NCBI GenBank assembly: GCA_028684915.1
Contig: JAQUEZ010000057.1
Coordinates: forward strand, 1 to 34,596
Length of the DNA stretch: 34,596 nt
Reading direction: 5' to 3'
DNA from: Desulfobulbus sp.
Lineage (GTDB): Bacteria; Desulfobacterota; Desulfobulbia; Desulfobulbales; Desulfobulbaceae
The notes under the pieces are model-generated. The model saw only the letters and a program-made list of their open reading frames with translations, did not search any database and was not told the DNA's origin. This document shows, one piece after another, positions 1 to 8,200 of this stretch (its first letter is position 1; each line of letters opens with the position of its first letter). The translations under genes and the position numbers were made by a program.

Positions 1-1
1 C

Positions 2-187
2 CTCTTGCTCAACTGGTTTCGTGCAAAAAATGCGATTGCCTTGGGCTGTGTGGAAGGCTTTAACAACAAGGCAAAGGTGATCACAAAGCGATCCTATGGA
101 TTTCGCACATACGACGGGCTAAAAATATCTTTATATCATGGACTTGGTGACCTGCCGACTCCAAAGGCTACCCACAGATTCTGCTGA
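2..187 (+). mobile_element. ISL3-family transposase, C-terminal fragment (runs off left edge)
   Basis: The frame is open from the window edge to the TGA at 185-187. It encodes the typical tail of an ISL3-family transposase: NWFRAKNAIALGCVEGFNNK, then a KRSYGFRTYDGLKISLYH segment and a terminal THRFC. The E of VEGFNNK belongs to the DDE catalytic set of this family. Only about 60 residues lie inside the window, so it cannot be said whether the full element is intact. The response-regulator remnant begins immediately after the stop, so this is the right end of an insertion that disrupted that gene. Confidence 0.85.
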
Positions 188-628
188 GGAACCGAAAAAA
201 CTCTGGATTACCTGTTCAAGCCGGTAGAACCCGCCCGACTGGCCAAAACCATCGTCAAGCTACGCGAGTTACTTCGTTCCTGACCTGTCCCGGTTTATGA
301 GGTCGACCCCATCAATCGCATCCCCTGCCTGGTCGGCCAACGGGTCCGCTTGATTTGCCTCCACGAGGTGGAATATGTGGCCACCTGTGTGGCTGGCCCC
401 CAGGTTTTTACCGCCGACGATGCGCTCTACACCGAGATAACGCTCAAGGTTCTCGAGAAGCGGGCGGGACTCCTTCGGTGTCACAAACAGCATCTGGTTA
501 ACATGGAAAACATTCGCGAGATTGTCTTTTTGACCAACGGGGCAGCGGAAATCCACACCCTTTCCCACCAGAAAATACCGGTGAGTCGGCGTTTCTTAAA
601 AAATCTCAAACAGCGGCTGTTACTGTAG
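188..628 (+). pseudogene. LytTR-type response regulator, 5'-truncated, with an in-frame stop
   Basis: Reading frame 188-628 gives the end of a receiver domain (LDYLFKPVEPARLAKTIVKL, with the conserved K of the KP motif), then a TGA at 281-283. The same frame continues through a linker (PVPVYEVDPINRIP) into a complete LytTR DNA-binding domain, ending with RCHKQHLVNMENIREIVFL and KIPVSRRFLKNLKQ. This is the BtsR/YehT layout of receiver plus LytTR. The first 80 or so receiver residues, including the phospho-acceptor Asp, are missing because the transposase fragment abuts the gene at about 188-205. The LytTR part could still be made from a downstream start (an ATT/TTG codon region near 344-350), but the gene as a regulator appears dead. 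Confidence 0.8.
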
Positions 629-835
629 CCGACTATTACCCCCGCCGCAAAACTCTCTATTGAGGACAAAAAATAAAAGCAGAATCCGAGGACTCTGCTT
701 TGAATATTTGCGGATCTCGTAAAAAAAACTCGAGGACCGCGTTCAGATCTGATTAATTTACTGTATTTATCCTACACAGCTTGTCGTTTTTTTTTATCCA
801 CAAGCCCATCATTATTGAGAGATACCACTATTTGA

Positions 836-1048
836 TCAGTTCGTTTTCCTGCGGACAAGGGCGGAGAGCCCAATGAGTCCGGTTCCAAAAAGGAACATGG
901 TTGCCGGCTCCGGAACATTGCCTTTCTCATCATTTACAGTGATTGGTGGTTGAAGAGTAGGACTGTTCTGTTGCAAGGCACTGTCGGAGCTGGTCGCTCC
1001 TACAAAAACAATAGCGGTAATCAGGAGTACAAGCGTTGTCTTTTTCAT
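836..1048 (-). CDS. Very small PEP-CTERM sorting-signal protein
   Basis: This 70-residue protein starts MKKTTLVLLITAIVFVGATS, a Sec signal peptide, and ends with a PEP-CTERM tripartite signal: the motif VPEPAT, a hydrophobic stretch (MFLFGTGLIGLSAL) and a basic end VRRKTN. Such proteins are handled by an exosortase and belong to biofilm or exopolysaccharide systems. Only about 25 residues lie between the signal peptide and the sorting signal, so there is almost no body. I chose the ATG at 1046-1048 because AGAGGTGGG precedes it; an upstream in-frame start at 1078 would spoil the signal peptide. No exosortase gene is present in this window. Confidence 0.75.
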   Translation of the reverse strand: MKKTTLVLLITAIVFVGATSSDSALQQNSPTLQPPITVNDEKGNVPEPATMFLFGTGLIGLSALVRRKTN

Positions 1049-1458
1049 TACCCACCTCTTTGTTGCCCTCAAAAACAAGCAAATTTTCTTTTAGCACTAC
1101 ACAAGCAACAGAGATGCCAAAATCAAATATAACGTACATCCCACATATAATCAGATATTTAACGATACATACACATTACAGCAAACATGCTGCCTGTAAG
1201 TCTTTCCGGAAAAAAAGAATTACCCCATGATAAATTCCTTCATTCCGGACGCAATGTTTCCTTTATCCACGCCAGCGGCCATGACCAGTAAGCCCTTTTC
1301 CCGCAGGCAGCACATAGTTGCGAAGTCTCACAATGCAACAATTGCCAAAGAAGCAAGAATTTGCAAAAACTGCTTTTTTCTCTAGGTCTTCCGCCGTAAA
1401 ATCGGGTAAAAGGCTGCAGCATTTAAGCGTTTTCCCTTTCCATTGAGAATACCTACGT
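1049..1458. other. Intergenic region between the PEP-CTERM gene and the nuclease gene
   Basis: About 410 bp between divergent genes should hold both promoters. The half next to the PEP-CTERM gene (1080-1200) is AT-rich. I found no convincing gene, tRNA or riboswitch. A 31-codon frame on the minus strand (1220-1315) lacks a ribosome-binding site and is not called. Confidence 0.4.
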
Positions 1459-1977
1459 ATGATCCGTTTTCTTCTAGTTATCCTGACCCTTGTTTCACTG
1501 AGTTCTCCCTGTTTTGCCTATTCAGGCAAAGTCGTTTCCATCTATGATGGCGACAGCATCACCCTGTTTTACAAAGGGAAAAAACTTCGCATCTCCCTTT
1601 ATGGCATTGATGCCCCGGAACTCAAACAGGAGCACGGCGCAGAGGCGAGAGACTTCCTCGATTCGTTCATCAACAATGAAACCGTTGCAGTCAACCCTAT
1701 CGGCAAGTTGCGCAAAGGCCGCTTAACCGGGACCGTGCTTTTGGGTGAAGACAACATCAATGAGCTGATGATCCTGAACGGCCAGGCCTGGGTCGATCGG
1801 CAAACATGCACCGAGGAGTTCTGCACCACCTGGATCAAAATGGAAGAGGCGGCCAAAGCCACCAAGAAAGGATTGTGGAATAATCCGGAGGCCACCCCCC
1901 CTTGGGAATTCCGAAAAACCGGACCGGGGGAAAAGGTGACTCCGCAAAAAGCCCACATTAAGAATCAAAAGCACTAA
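1459..1977 (+). CDS. Secreted thermonuclease-like (SNase fold) protein
   Basis: This 172-residue protein begins with a signal peptide (residues 1-20, ending SSPCFA) followed by an SNase domain. The motif VVSIYDGDSITL matches the metal-binding strand. RISLYGIDAPE supplies the Arg and the Asp/Glu that line the active site of staphylococcal nuclease, and GRLTGTV supplies the second catalytic Arg. The C-terminal GLWNNPEATPPWEFR is typical of bacterial members. It should cleave DNA or RNA in the periplasm or outside the cell. Two cysteines (in TCTEEFC) could form a disulfide. It is a single-gene unit closed by a strong terminator directly after the stop. Confidence 0.88.
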   Translation: MIRFLLVILTLVSLSSPCFAYSGKVVSIYDGDSITLFYKGKKLRISLYGIDAPELKQEHGAEARDFLDSFINNETVAVNPIGKLRKGRLTGTVLLGEDNINELMILNGQAWVDRQTCTEEFCTTWIKMEEAAKATKKGLWNNPEATPPWEFRKTGPGEKVTPQKAHIKNQKH

Positions 1978-2013
1978 ACAAAAAAGGGGACCGATTAATC
2001 GGTCCCCTTTTTT
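1978..2013. terminator. Bidirectional intrinsic terminator
   Basis: A perfect 22-nt palindrome, GGGGACCGATTAATCGGTCC plus CC, lies at 1986-2007. It is flanked by an A run on the left and six T on the right, so it can end the nuclease transcript (+) and the convergent HEPN-like gene (-). Confidence 0.9.
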
Positions 2014-2038
2014 ATTGGGTGTTGGTCGAAAATAGATT

Positions 2039-2482
2039 TTAAGCGGTTGCTGATTCCAAACGGTGCTCAAGCTGACGCGCCAGCCCCAGCATGGTTTCAA
2101 TCTCTTCAACCGTCGGAATTTTTATCGAGCAGGCATAGGGATCACAGATATCCTGATAGCTGTCCAAATGCCGAATCGGTTCTTCCAGACCCCGTATGGT
2201 CTCCGGCATCCACTGTTCAAGGGCATCGACCAGATCATGCATGGTATGGTTGTACGGCAGACGGCCAATCTCCATTAAGGCACTCATCACCAATTTTTCG
2301 ATACCCATGGCAATGAGGTTGTACAAAATTTCAGAGGTAAACGCCTTTTTCTTTTTTAGGAAGGCGGTCTCCGCCAGTTGGAGAAACTGCCGTCCTTCAG
2401 CTTTATATTCCTGCCAGTCGTCGATTGCCTGGGTACGAATATCTGCAAATCCCACCAATGATGACGGTGTCATGTTCGCCAT
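2039..2482 (-). CDS. HEPN-like domain protein
   Basis: This all-helical 147-residue protein carries features of the HEPN superfamily. A helix around residues 32-70 (LQLAETAFLKKKKAF, then EILYNLIAMGIEKLVMSAL) is followed by RLPYNHTMHDLVDAL, which contains both an R-x4-H arrangement (R74-H79) and the H-D-L signature seen in HEPN proteins that partner nucleotidyltransferases. A segment with DICDPYACSIKIP and a last helix follow. No nucleotidyltransferase partner gene lies next to it. Family assignment is from motif resemblance only; the biological role is unknown. The ATG follows AAGGGGGGAAGG. Confidence 0.5.
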   Translation of the reverse strand: MANMTPSSLVGFADIRTQAIDDWQEYKAEGRQFLQLAETAFLKKKKAFTSEILYNLIAMGIEKLVMSALMEIGRLPYNHTMHDLVDALEQWMPETIRGLEEPIRHLDSYQDICDPYACSIKIPTVEEIETMLGLARQLEHRLESATA

Positions 2483-2647
2483 TGCCTTCCCCCCTTCTCA
2501 AAACCATATGGCCTAACCCAATGCTCTAGGCTAGGCCTTCTATTTACAATGAAAACGACCTGAATTCGGAAAAGCAGAAATTTCCCTCAAGCCGTTTTGC
2601 ATCGCTTACTTGGAGCCGAAGAATGGTTTCGGCCGATTTGAATCTAT

Positions 2648-3091
2648 TCATATATATTTTCGCCAGCAGACCAAAGCGGTTTCTTGCCACTTTAGATGCC
2701 GGTAATAGCCCAAAGCGGGCTGATTATTTTTATCCGCGAGCAGTTGCATGCGGGTTGCGCCCTTTTCTTTGGCCCACGAGGTCAGGGCTGCAAGTAATGC
2801 TCGCCCGATTCCCTTACCCCGATGGTCCGGAAAAACCGCCATATCCTCAACGAGGATCGACGGGCCACCTTCAGCGGTGGAGATAACCAGTTGACCGGTA
2901 CACATACCCAGTACGCGGCCACCTGTTTCAGCGACCAACACCCGGCCCTGGCAATTTTGCAGCATCAACGATAGCCCCTGACGCTGCCTCGCCGTATCGG
3001 CGGCAAAATCCTCTTCTATGGAAAAAAGAAGGCGGAGCAACTCAACGAGCTGCTCCAAATCATCCTGCTTTGCCGGGCGAATTACAAACAT
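2648..3091 (-). CDS. GNAT-family N-acetyltransferase
   Basis: A 147-residue single-domain GNAT protein. The acetyl-CoA pyrophosphate loop is clear: VFPDHRGKGIGRALL (R91-G92-K93-G94-I95-G96, the R-x-x-G-x-G/A motif). Upstream is the ILVEDMAV strand, and near the end is QPALGYYRHLKW, the usual aromatic motif B. The acceptor substrate cannot be predicted. It lies just downstream of the nif operon in the same direction, separated from the ferredoxin gene by MITE copy 1, whose edge is only about 12 bp from this start codon. Confidence 0.85.
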   Translation of the reverse strand: MFVIRPAKQDDLEQLVELLRLLFSIEEDFAADTARQRQGLSLMLQNCQGRVLVAETGGRVLGMCTGQLVISTAEGGPSILVEDMAVFPDHRGKGIGRALLAALTSWAKEKGATRMQLLADKNNQPALGYYRHLKWQETALVCWRKYI

Positions 3092-3102
3092 AAATCAACC
3101 AA

Positions 3103-3193
3103 TGATGGACTCGAAAAAAGCCCATAACCCTCGAAGAGATGGCTCGGTAAAAACACTGCGACGCAGTAGATCGAAGTTTTTACGACGTCATCA
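3103..3193. repeat. MITE-like inverted repeat, copy 1 (91 bp)
   Basis: The element starts TGATGGACTCG and ends CGACGTCATCA, imperfect inverted ends, with the internal palindrome CTGCGACGCAG. It matches copies at 28514-28604 and 32061-32223. A 9-bp direct repeat TCAACCAAT flanks or overlaps both ends (3095-3103 and 3191-3199), consistent with a target-site duplication. The right end overlaps the ferredoxin gene's stop codon (3191-3193). Confidence 0.85.
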
Positions 3194-3493
3194 ACCAATA
3201 AGATAGTCGGCAGCAGGCTCGCCATCTTCAATGCCATCCAAAATGGCATCGATAATCTCGGTGCTAGTCACACCCTTGAACCACCAGTTCTCCGGCTGCA
3301 CCACCATGACCGGACCATTTTCGCACTGTTTCAGACAACCGGTCGCAATGACCTGTACATCCAGGCCACGGTCCAGGATCTCTTCTTCAAGGTACTGCAA
3401 AAAACCGTCGGTCTGTTTGTGGCAGATACCTTTCGCATCGCCTTTCAGACGGAAACTCTGACAAACCAAAATTTGTTTTTCGGGGATAGCCAT
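3191..3493 (-). CDS. [2Fe-2S] ferredoxin, thioredoxin-like fold
   Basis: This 100-residue protein has the four-cysteine pattern of thioredoxin-fold [2Fe-2S] ferredoxins: C11-x12-C24, then C53-x3-C57 followed by ENGPVMVV. Shethna-type proteins and several nif-linked ferredoxins have this pattern. It is the last gene of the nif operon, 32 bp after the NifB-like gene, with a good ribosome-binding site (AAGGAAGG). It is a candidate electron carrier or protective partner for nitrogenase or for cofactor assembly; which of these cannot be told from sequence. Confidence 0.85.
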   Translation of the reverse strand: MAIPEKQILVCQSFRLKGDAKGICHKQTDGFLQYLEEEILDRGLDVQVIATGCLKQCENGPVMVVQPENWWFKGVTSTEIIDAILDGIEDGEPAADYLIG

Positions 3494-3525
3494 GGTGCCT
3501 TCCTTTATATGTTAAAAAAATCGTT

Positions 3526-4680
3526 TCATTTACATTTCTTCTGTTTGCCGCCGCCGTAAAGTACATCCACCGTGCCTTCGATGTTTTCCTCGGTGAGAAA
3601 AACCCGAATACCGTGCGCTCCAAGAACTTCCCGGGGGCGTTGACCGGCACTGGCAGCCAGCAGGGCAAAACAATCATGCAGGGTTTCCGCCAACTCATCC
3701 CAGCGGGACTCGCCGCTGCCGGCGGGTGGAGCTTGCCGTGTTTCCAGCAGACAATTCAAACCATCCTCGCGGGGACCATAGATAAGAAAAATTTTTGTCT
3801 GGCCAAGATGGAGATCCACATCCATCCCACTACCACTTGCCACAGCAACCCGGGGCCGGTCTTTGGTCGGTGTAGGCAAGCCGATATCCACCGTTGCCTT
3901 GGATCCGCAACCACAACTTGAAGCACACTCACATTCCTCCACGCCAACCAGTTGCGAGGTGGTGGGCAAGTACTGACTGGTCAGCTTGGCAATCTGTTCC
4001 ATGTGCACCCGTGTTGGCGGTGTTGGTGCATCTTCCAACTCAGGACCACATTCAAAGGGCACCAACTCCATTGTCTTAGCCCCAAGCTCGGCCATATTCT
4101 CTGCCAAGGTCACAATCTGATGGGCATTGATCCCCGGATAAACCGTGGTTCGAATGGCCACCTCTACCCCGGCTTCGGAAAAAGCCTTCACTGCTTTTGG
4201 TTGTTCTTCCACAAGCAACGGTGCTACCGTTTTCAGCGACACGGTTTTCTTCCCCGGACGAATCCAGGCATAGAGCTTTTCCGCTGTTTCGGTATCCTGA
4301 GCATCAATGAGCAGGGTTACACTGTTCAAGCCAGCTTCAGCCAACGAAGCCGCATGTTCAGCCCCCCCTAATCCCAAGGTAGTCATACCGATCGAAAGAT
4401 CGGGGTAATGCTGATGCACCATGGCAATAGTGGCCACGGTTGCCGTCATTGACGCAGACGGATCACCAGGGCCATCAAGCTCCACATGGGTCAAACCTTC
4501 GCGCCGCCCGATTTCGGCCAACACCTCCGATCCGCTCAATGCCTGACCTATTTTCCTTTCAGGGGCATAGTGCATACGGCAAAAAGCGTTTGGAGCCACC
4601 GGCAACCTGAGAGCAGTGACAGACTCTTCGGTTTTGGATCCTGGATATCCGGGGGCGTTTGAGATGGGAATCACGGTCAT
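3526..4680 (-). CDS. NifB-like protein lacking the radical-SAM cysteines, with C-terminal NifX-type domain
   Basis: This 384-residue protein follows the NifB layout. Residues 24-260 resemble the NifB barrel: LPVAP, then the GPGDP motif, YPDLSIGMTTLGL, AEKLYAWI and VYPGIN. About 285-380 is a NifX/NafY-type FeMo-cofactor-binding domain (RPRVAVASGSG, HLGQTKIFLIY, ending LYGG). The SAM-cluster motif C-x3-C-x2-C is absent: where NifB has cysteines after the conserved proline, this protein has A32, M36 and A39, with one displaced C34. The usual C-terminal cluster ligands are replaced by a cysteine-rich loop, EECECASSCGCGSK. It probably cannot do SAM chemistry and may instead carry or deliver a cofactor or Fe-S cluster. 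It lies 87 bp after nifK, in the same operon. Confidence 0.75.
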   Translation of the reverse strand: MTVIPISNAPGYPGSKTEESVTALRLPVAPNAFCRMHYAPERKIGQALSGSEVLAEIGRREGLTHVELDGPGDPSASMTATVATIAMVHQHYPDLSIGMTTLGLGGAEHAASLAEAGLNSVTLLIDAQDTETAEKLYAWIRPGKKTVSLKTVAPLLVEEQPKAVKAFSEAGVEVAIRTTVYPGINAHQIVTLAENMAELGAKTMELVPFECGPELEDAPTPPTRVHMEQIAKLTSQYLPTTSQLVGVEECECASSCGCGSKATVDIGLPTPTKDRPRVAVASGSGMDVDLHLGQTKIFLIYGPREDGLNCLLETRQAPPAGSGESRWDELAETLHDCFALLAASAGQRPREVLGAHGIRVFLTEENIEGTVDVLYGGGKQKKCK

Positions 4681-4767
4681 GATGGCAGCCCCATGGTTAA
4701 AGAAAAGGAGAAATTCGATGGCGGGACAAGGAGGAACCCGCCACCGAATGGTTGTTGTTGATGTTTC

Positions 4768-6141
4768 TTAATAAACCAGCTCGAACTTCTCTTCCGCTGC
4801 ATCCCGGTCCTGACGATCCAGGAGTGCATTGAGCACTTTTTCCAGGAAGCGAATACCGCCTTTGTAGCCGACGGTCGGGAAGTACTGATGTCCCTGCCGG
4901 TCAAGGATGGGGAACCCCCAGCGGATGAAGGGGATGTCCTCATCACGGGCAATGTATTTACCGTAGGTGTTACCGATCAACAGATCGACCGGCTCGTTCT
5001 TGATCCACTGATGGAGCAGGAACATATCGCCTTTTGAGCGGACATTGACCGGGAAGGGTGAATCCTTGGTCAACTCTTTGATCCGCTTTTCAAACTTTTT
5101 CCCCGGTGTACCGGTAATGATATGAACCGGGCACATGTCAATGGAAACCAGGAACTCGGTCATGGCAATTACCTGGTCGGGATCACCGTAAATGGCCACT
5201 TTTTTATGATAGAAATACTGGTGCATATCAGAGATCAAATCCACCAGCTGGCCACGCTCACAGCTAACCTCCTCCGGCACCACGGTGCCGGCAACGGTGC
5301 GCAGGGCATCGATGAAACGGTCGGTCGCTTTCAATCCGTAGGGGATATCGAGCACACGGCAGGGTACCTTGTACTTGGTATCCAGTAACCGAGCTGCATC
5401 GGCAGAGCACCAGTCGCCCATGGCCAGGGTGCCGATAGCATCGCCGCAGCCTTTCAGTTCAGCAACGGTCACTCCACCTTTGGGAAACATGCTGTACTCA
5501 CCGTTGAGTGGGCCATTGAGAATGCCGGAGGTATCGGGGAAGAGCGTAATATCCGCGCCGACCAGTGCAGAGAGGCGCTTGATCTCTTCCATGTCCGAGG
5601 GTTCAACCCAACCGGGGAGTATATTAACCTTACCGTTTTTCTTGCCGGTTGGCTCGGCCAGGTCGGCCATTGCTTTCACCATGTTGGAAAAACCAGTGAC
5701 ATGGGAACCGACATAGCTCGGGGTATTGGCACCGAGTACGGTCTTGCCTTCGGGTACGAGCCCATCAGTTTTGGCCTTTTTAAAGATCTGGGGAAGGTCG
5801 TCACCGATGGTTTCCGAAAGACAAGTCGTATGTACGGCGATGACTTCCGGATTGTACACGTTGAAAATGTTGTTGATAGCCTGCAGCAGGTTGGCCTGCC
5901 CGCCGAAAACCGAGGCACCTTCGGTAAAAGAACTGGTGGATGCCGAAACCGGCTCTTTGTAGTGCCGGGTTAAGGCAGAGCGGTGATAAGCGCAACATCC
6001 CTGTGAGCCATGACTATGGGGAAGACAGCCCTGGATGCCCAGCGCCGCGTACATGGCACCGATGGGCTGGCAGGTCTTCGCCGGATTAATCATTACGGCA
6101 CTGCGCTCTGTTATTTCTTTAGGTGTATGTCGAAGTAGCAT
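4768..6141 (-). CDS. nifK: Nitrogenase MoFe protein beta subunit
   Basis: The beta subunit of dinitrogenase forms the alpha2-beta2 MoFe protein and shares the P-cluster with NifD. P-cluster cysteines are C24 (in KTCQPIGA), C49 (in HGSQGC) and C107 (in TTCLSE). Their spacings of 25 and 58 equal those of Azotobacter C70/C95/C153. At 457 residues it is the short form without the N-terminal extension of proteobacterial NifK, as in clostridia and sulfate reducers. A ribosome-binding site (AGAGGG) precedes the ATG. It begins 24 bp after nifD. Confidence 0.97.
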   Translation of the reverse strand: MLLRHTPKEITERSAVMINPAKTCQPIGAMYAALGIQGCLPHSHGSQGCCAYHRSALTRHYKEPVSASTSSFTEGASVFGGQANLLQAINNIFNVYNPEVIAVHTTCLSETIGDDLPQIFKKAKTDGLVPEGKTVLGANTPSYVGSHVTGFSNMVKAMADLAEPTGKKNGKVNILPGWVEPSDMEEIKRLSALVGADITLFPDTSGILNGPLNGEYSMFPKGGVTVAELKGCGDAIGTLAMGDWCSADAARLLDTKYKVPCRVLDIPYGLKATDRFIDALRTVAGTVVPEEVSCERGQLVDLISDMHQYFYHKKVAIYGDPDQVIAMTEFLVSIDMCPVHIITGTPGKKFEKRIKELTKDSPFPVNVRSKGDMFLLHQWIKNEPVDLLIGNTYGKYIARDEDIPFIRWGFPILDRQGHQYFPTVGYKGGIRFLEKVLNALLDRQDRDAAEEKFELVY

Positions 6142-6165
6142 TGTTCTGCCCTCTAAGTTGATGCT

Positions 6166-7803
6166 TTATTCCCACACGTAGGTGGCCGAGAGTTCGGGGC
6201 TTTCCTGCCAGGGAGCTTTTAGATATCCCCAGACCTTACTGTTCACCAGCCGATCGATCTCTTTATAGAAATTGACCGCGCCTTTGAATCCTGCATAAGG
6301 TCCACCAGAGTCATAGCTATGCAGCTGTTTCATCGGGATACCGAGCTTCTGGATGGAAAATTTCTCTTTGATACCGGCGCAGAAAATATCCGGCTTCATC
6401 AGTTCCACCAGTTTTTCGGCCTCATACTGATTGAGGTCATCGATAACCAAGGCGCCCTTTTCCATATCAGGCAGCATGCCATCGTAATCCTTGAATTCAA
6501 AGCCACTGTCTTCCAGGGCCTTGAGCTCTTCGTCTGTCTTACGCGGATTGTAACGTTCCGGATCTGCCTCGACTTCAATTTCTTCGATATTTCGACTGTC
6601 CGCATCCACCTTGAGATCAGGAATAACCTGACGTCCTTCATAGTCATCGCGGTGAGCGAACTCGTAACCGGCAGCAATGGTTTTCATGCCCATCTCGGCA
6701 AACAAATCCTGATAGTGATGCGCACGGCTACCGCCGACAAATAGCATTGCGGTTTTACCTTGGGTCCGTGGCAGTACATCGTTTTTCACCGCCTCTACTT
6801 CAGGCATTTCCTCGGCAATAACGGCCTCAACCCGATCAATCAGCTTTTGGTCGCCAAAGTACTGGGCAATCTTGCGCAGCGATTTAACCGTGGATTCCGC
6901 GCCGATAAAGTTAACCTTGATCCATGGGATACCGAACTTGGTTTCCATCATGTCAGCCACGTAGTTGATTGAGCGGTGACACATAACGCAGCTCAAATCA
7001 GCCTTGTGTGCACTGGCAAACTGGTCGTAGGTCGAGTTGCCGGAAAAGGTGGATATGGTTGTGATACCACATTTTTTAAGCACCCGATCAATCTCAAAAC
7101 CGTCGCCGCCTATATTGTACTCACCCAGCAGGTTGATCTTGTACTCGCCAGGTTTCTCTTCGTTATTCTCACCAACCATGTGGCTGAACACCTGGTTGTT
7201 GGCAATATGGTGACCAGCAGACTGGGAAACACCTTTGTACCCCTCACAGCTGAAGGCGAAAACATTACAGTCGCCCAACTTCTCCTTCATGTTCCTGGCC
7301 ACAGTATGAATATCGTCACCGATCAGGCCAACGGGACAGGTAGCGAATACCGTGATCGCCTTGGGATGGAACAGGTCGTAGACTTCCTGAATGGCCTGAG
7401 CCAGCTTTTTCTCGCCACCGAAGATAATGTCGGAATCCTGCATATCGGTGGAAAAACAGTAGGTCATATAGTTCTCGCCATCTTTACCGGCATCGGTCTG
7501 ATTCCGACGAGTCAGCCAGGCGTAAAAGCTACAGCCGATCGGTCCGTGCACCAAGTTGACAATATCGCGGGTCGGACCCATGATAACGCCCTTACAACCC
7601 GCGTAGGTGCAACCGCGCATGGTGATGATACCGGGGATGGTGCGCACGTTGGCGGTTATCTCCGGGGTGGTGTTTTCCTGGGCCTCGTTAATCAGGATCT
7701 GTTTGGACCGCTTACGAGCCACTTTGGCCGGATATTGTTTCAACAGCTCTTTCTTGATGTCCGTGGGTTCCCACTGAACGAGCTTTTTCTTTACAGTTGC
7801 CAT
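6166..7803 (-). CDS. nifD: Nitrogenase MoFe protein alpha subunit
   Basis: The alpha subunit houses FeMo-co, the N2-reducing site. P-cluster ligands are C65 (RGCTYAGC), C91 (GPIGC) and C156 (ATCPVG). FeMo-co ligands are C275 (VMCHRS) and H495 (QLHSYDSGGPY). The GVSQSAGHHIAN motif around the essential His is intact. The 545 residues include an extra acidic segment at about 385-450, found in clostridial and deltaproteobacterial NifD and absent from Azotobacter. Good ribosome-binding site (AAGGAG). It follows nifI2 by 22 bp. Confidence 0.97.
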   Translation of the reverse strand: MATVKKKLVQWEPTDIKKELLKQYPAKVARKRSKQILINEAQENTTPEITANVRTIPGIITMRGCTYAGCKGVIMGPTRDIVNLVHGPIGCSFYAWLTRRNQTDAGKDGENYMTYCFSTDMQDSDIIFGGEKKLAQAIQEVYDLFHPKAITVFATCPVGLIGDDIHTVARNMKEKLGDCNVFAFSCEGYKGVSQSAGHHIANNQVFSHMVGENNEEKPGEYKINLLGEYNIGGDGFEIDRVLKKCGITTISTFSGNSTYDQFASAHKADLSCVMCHRSINYVADMMETKFGIPWIKVNFIGAESTVKSLRKIAQYFGDQKLIDRVEAVIAEEMPEVEAVKNDVLPRTQGKTAMLFVGGSRAHHYQDLFAEMGMKTIAAGYEFAHRDDYEGRQVIPDLKVDADSRNIEEIEVEADPERYNPRKTDEELKALEDSGFEFKDYDGMLPDMEKGALVIDDLNQYEAEKLVELMKPDIFCAGIKEKFSIQKLGIPMKQLHSYDSGGPYAGFKGAVNFYKEIDRLVNSKVWGYLKAPWQESPELSATYVWE

Positions 7804-7825
7804 GTCGTTCTTCTCCTTGGGCTCT

Positions 7826-8200
7826 TTAGGAAATCGATTTGAGTCCAGTCTCGCCCGTTCTTACCCGGACGGAATTTTTGATCGGCAACACAAAAATCTT
7901 GCCGTCGCCCGGTTTCCCCGTTTTGTTGGTCGCGATAAGCGTCTCGACCACGGTGTCCACAAAATCGTCATCCACGACGATGGTGATTACACGTTTAGGG
8001 TAGAGTTTCCCTTTTTCACCGAGAAGCGAAGCAGCCTCTTCATACCCCTCATTGGCACCGCTGAGAACCTGGGGGTTGGCAAACCCAAGGCCCCGCCCGT
8101 TGGCTTCGTGGGCAAAAAATGCATCCACTCCCGCCTCCGTCAGCGCCTTCTTAGTTTGATTCATCATGTTCATTCGCACAACGGCGATCACCTCTTTCAT
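7826..8200 (-). CDS. nifI2: Nitrogenase-specific PII protein NifI2
   Basis: This PII-family protein (124 residues) acts with NifI1 to switch nitrogenase off when ammonium or low 2-oxoglutarate is sensed, by binding dinitrogenase directly. PII motifs include MKEVIAVVRMNMMNQTKKAL, the long T-loop region and GKPGDGKIFVLP. I took the ATG at 8198-8200 because it overlaps the nifI1 stop as ATGA and follows GGAGGTGGAGG; an upstream in-frame start at 8251 would sit within nifI1. Confidence 0.93.
   Translation of the reverse strand: MKEVIAVVRMNMMNQTKKALTEAGVDAFFAHEANGRGLGFANPQVLSGANEGYEEAASLLGEKGKLYPKRVITIVVDDDFVDTVVETLIATNKTGKPGDGKIFVLPIKNSVRVRTGETGLKSIS

Noticed and set aside
281..283. In-frame TGA as a selenocysteine codon
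   Set aside because: It falls in a linker of an already truncated regulator with no Cys-containing homologue position and no visible SECIS stem just after it; a nonsense mutation is simpler.
679..698. GCAGA/TCTGC hairpin after the LytTR remnant as a terminator
   Set aside because: Only 5 bp with a 10-nt loop and a weak T run.
779..805. GCTTGT/ACAAGC inverted repeat with a T9 loop
   Set aside because: Short stem with a 15-nt loop; probably chance in AT-rich DNA.
1220..1315. 31-codon frame on the minus strand ending KEFIMG
   Set aside because: No ribosome-binding site and no family resemblance that I can support.
2615..2633. GCCGAA/TTCGGC hairpin upstream of the HEPN-like gene as terminator or cyclic-dinucleotide riboswitch
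   Set aside because: No T run, and the conserved GEMM sequence blocks are not present.
6976..7842. 288-codon open frame on the plus strand opposite nifD
   Set aside because: It is antisense to a certain gene and has no motif; a shadow of nifD codon usage.
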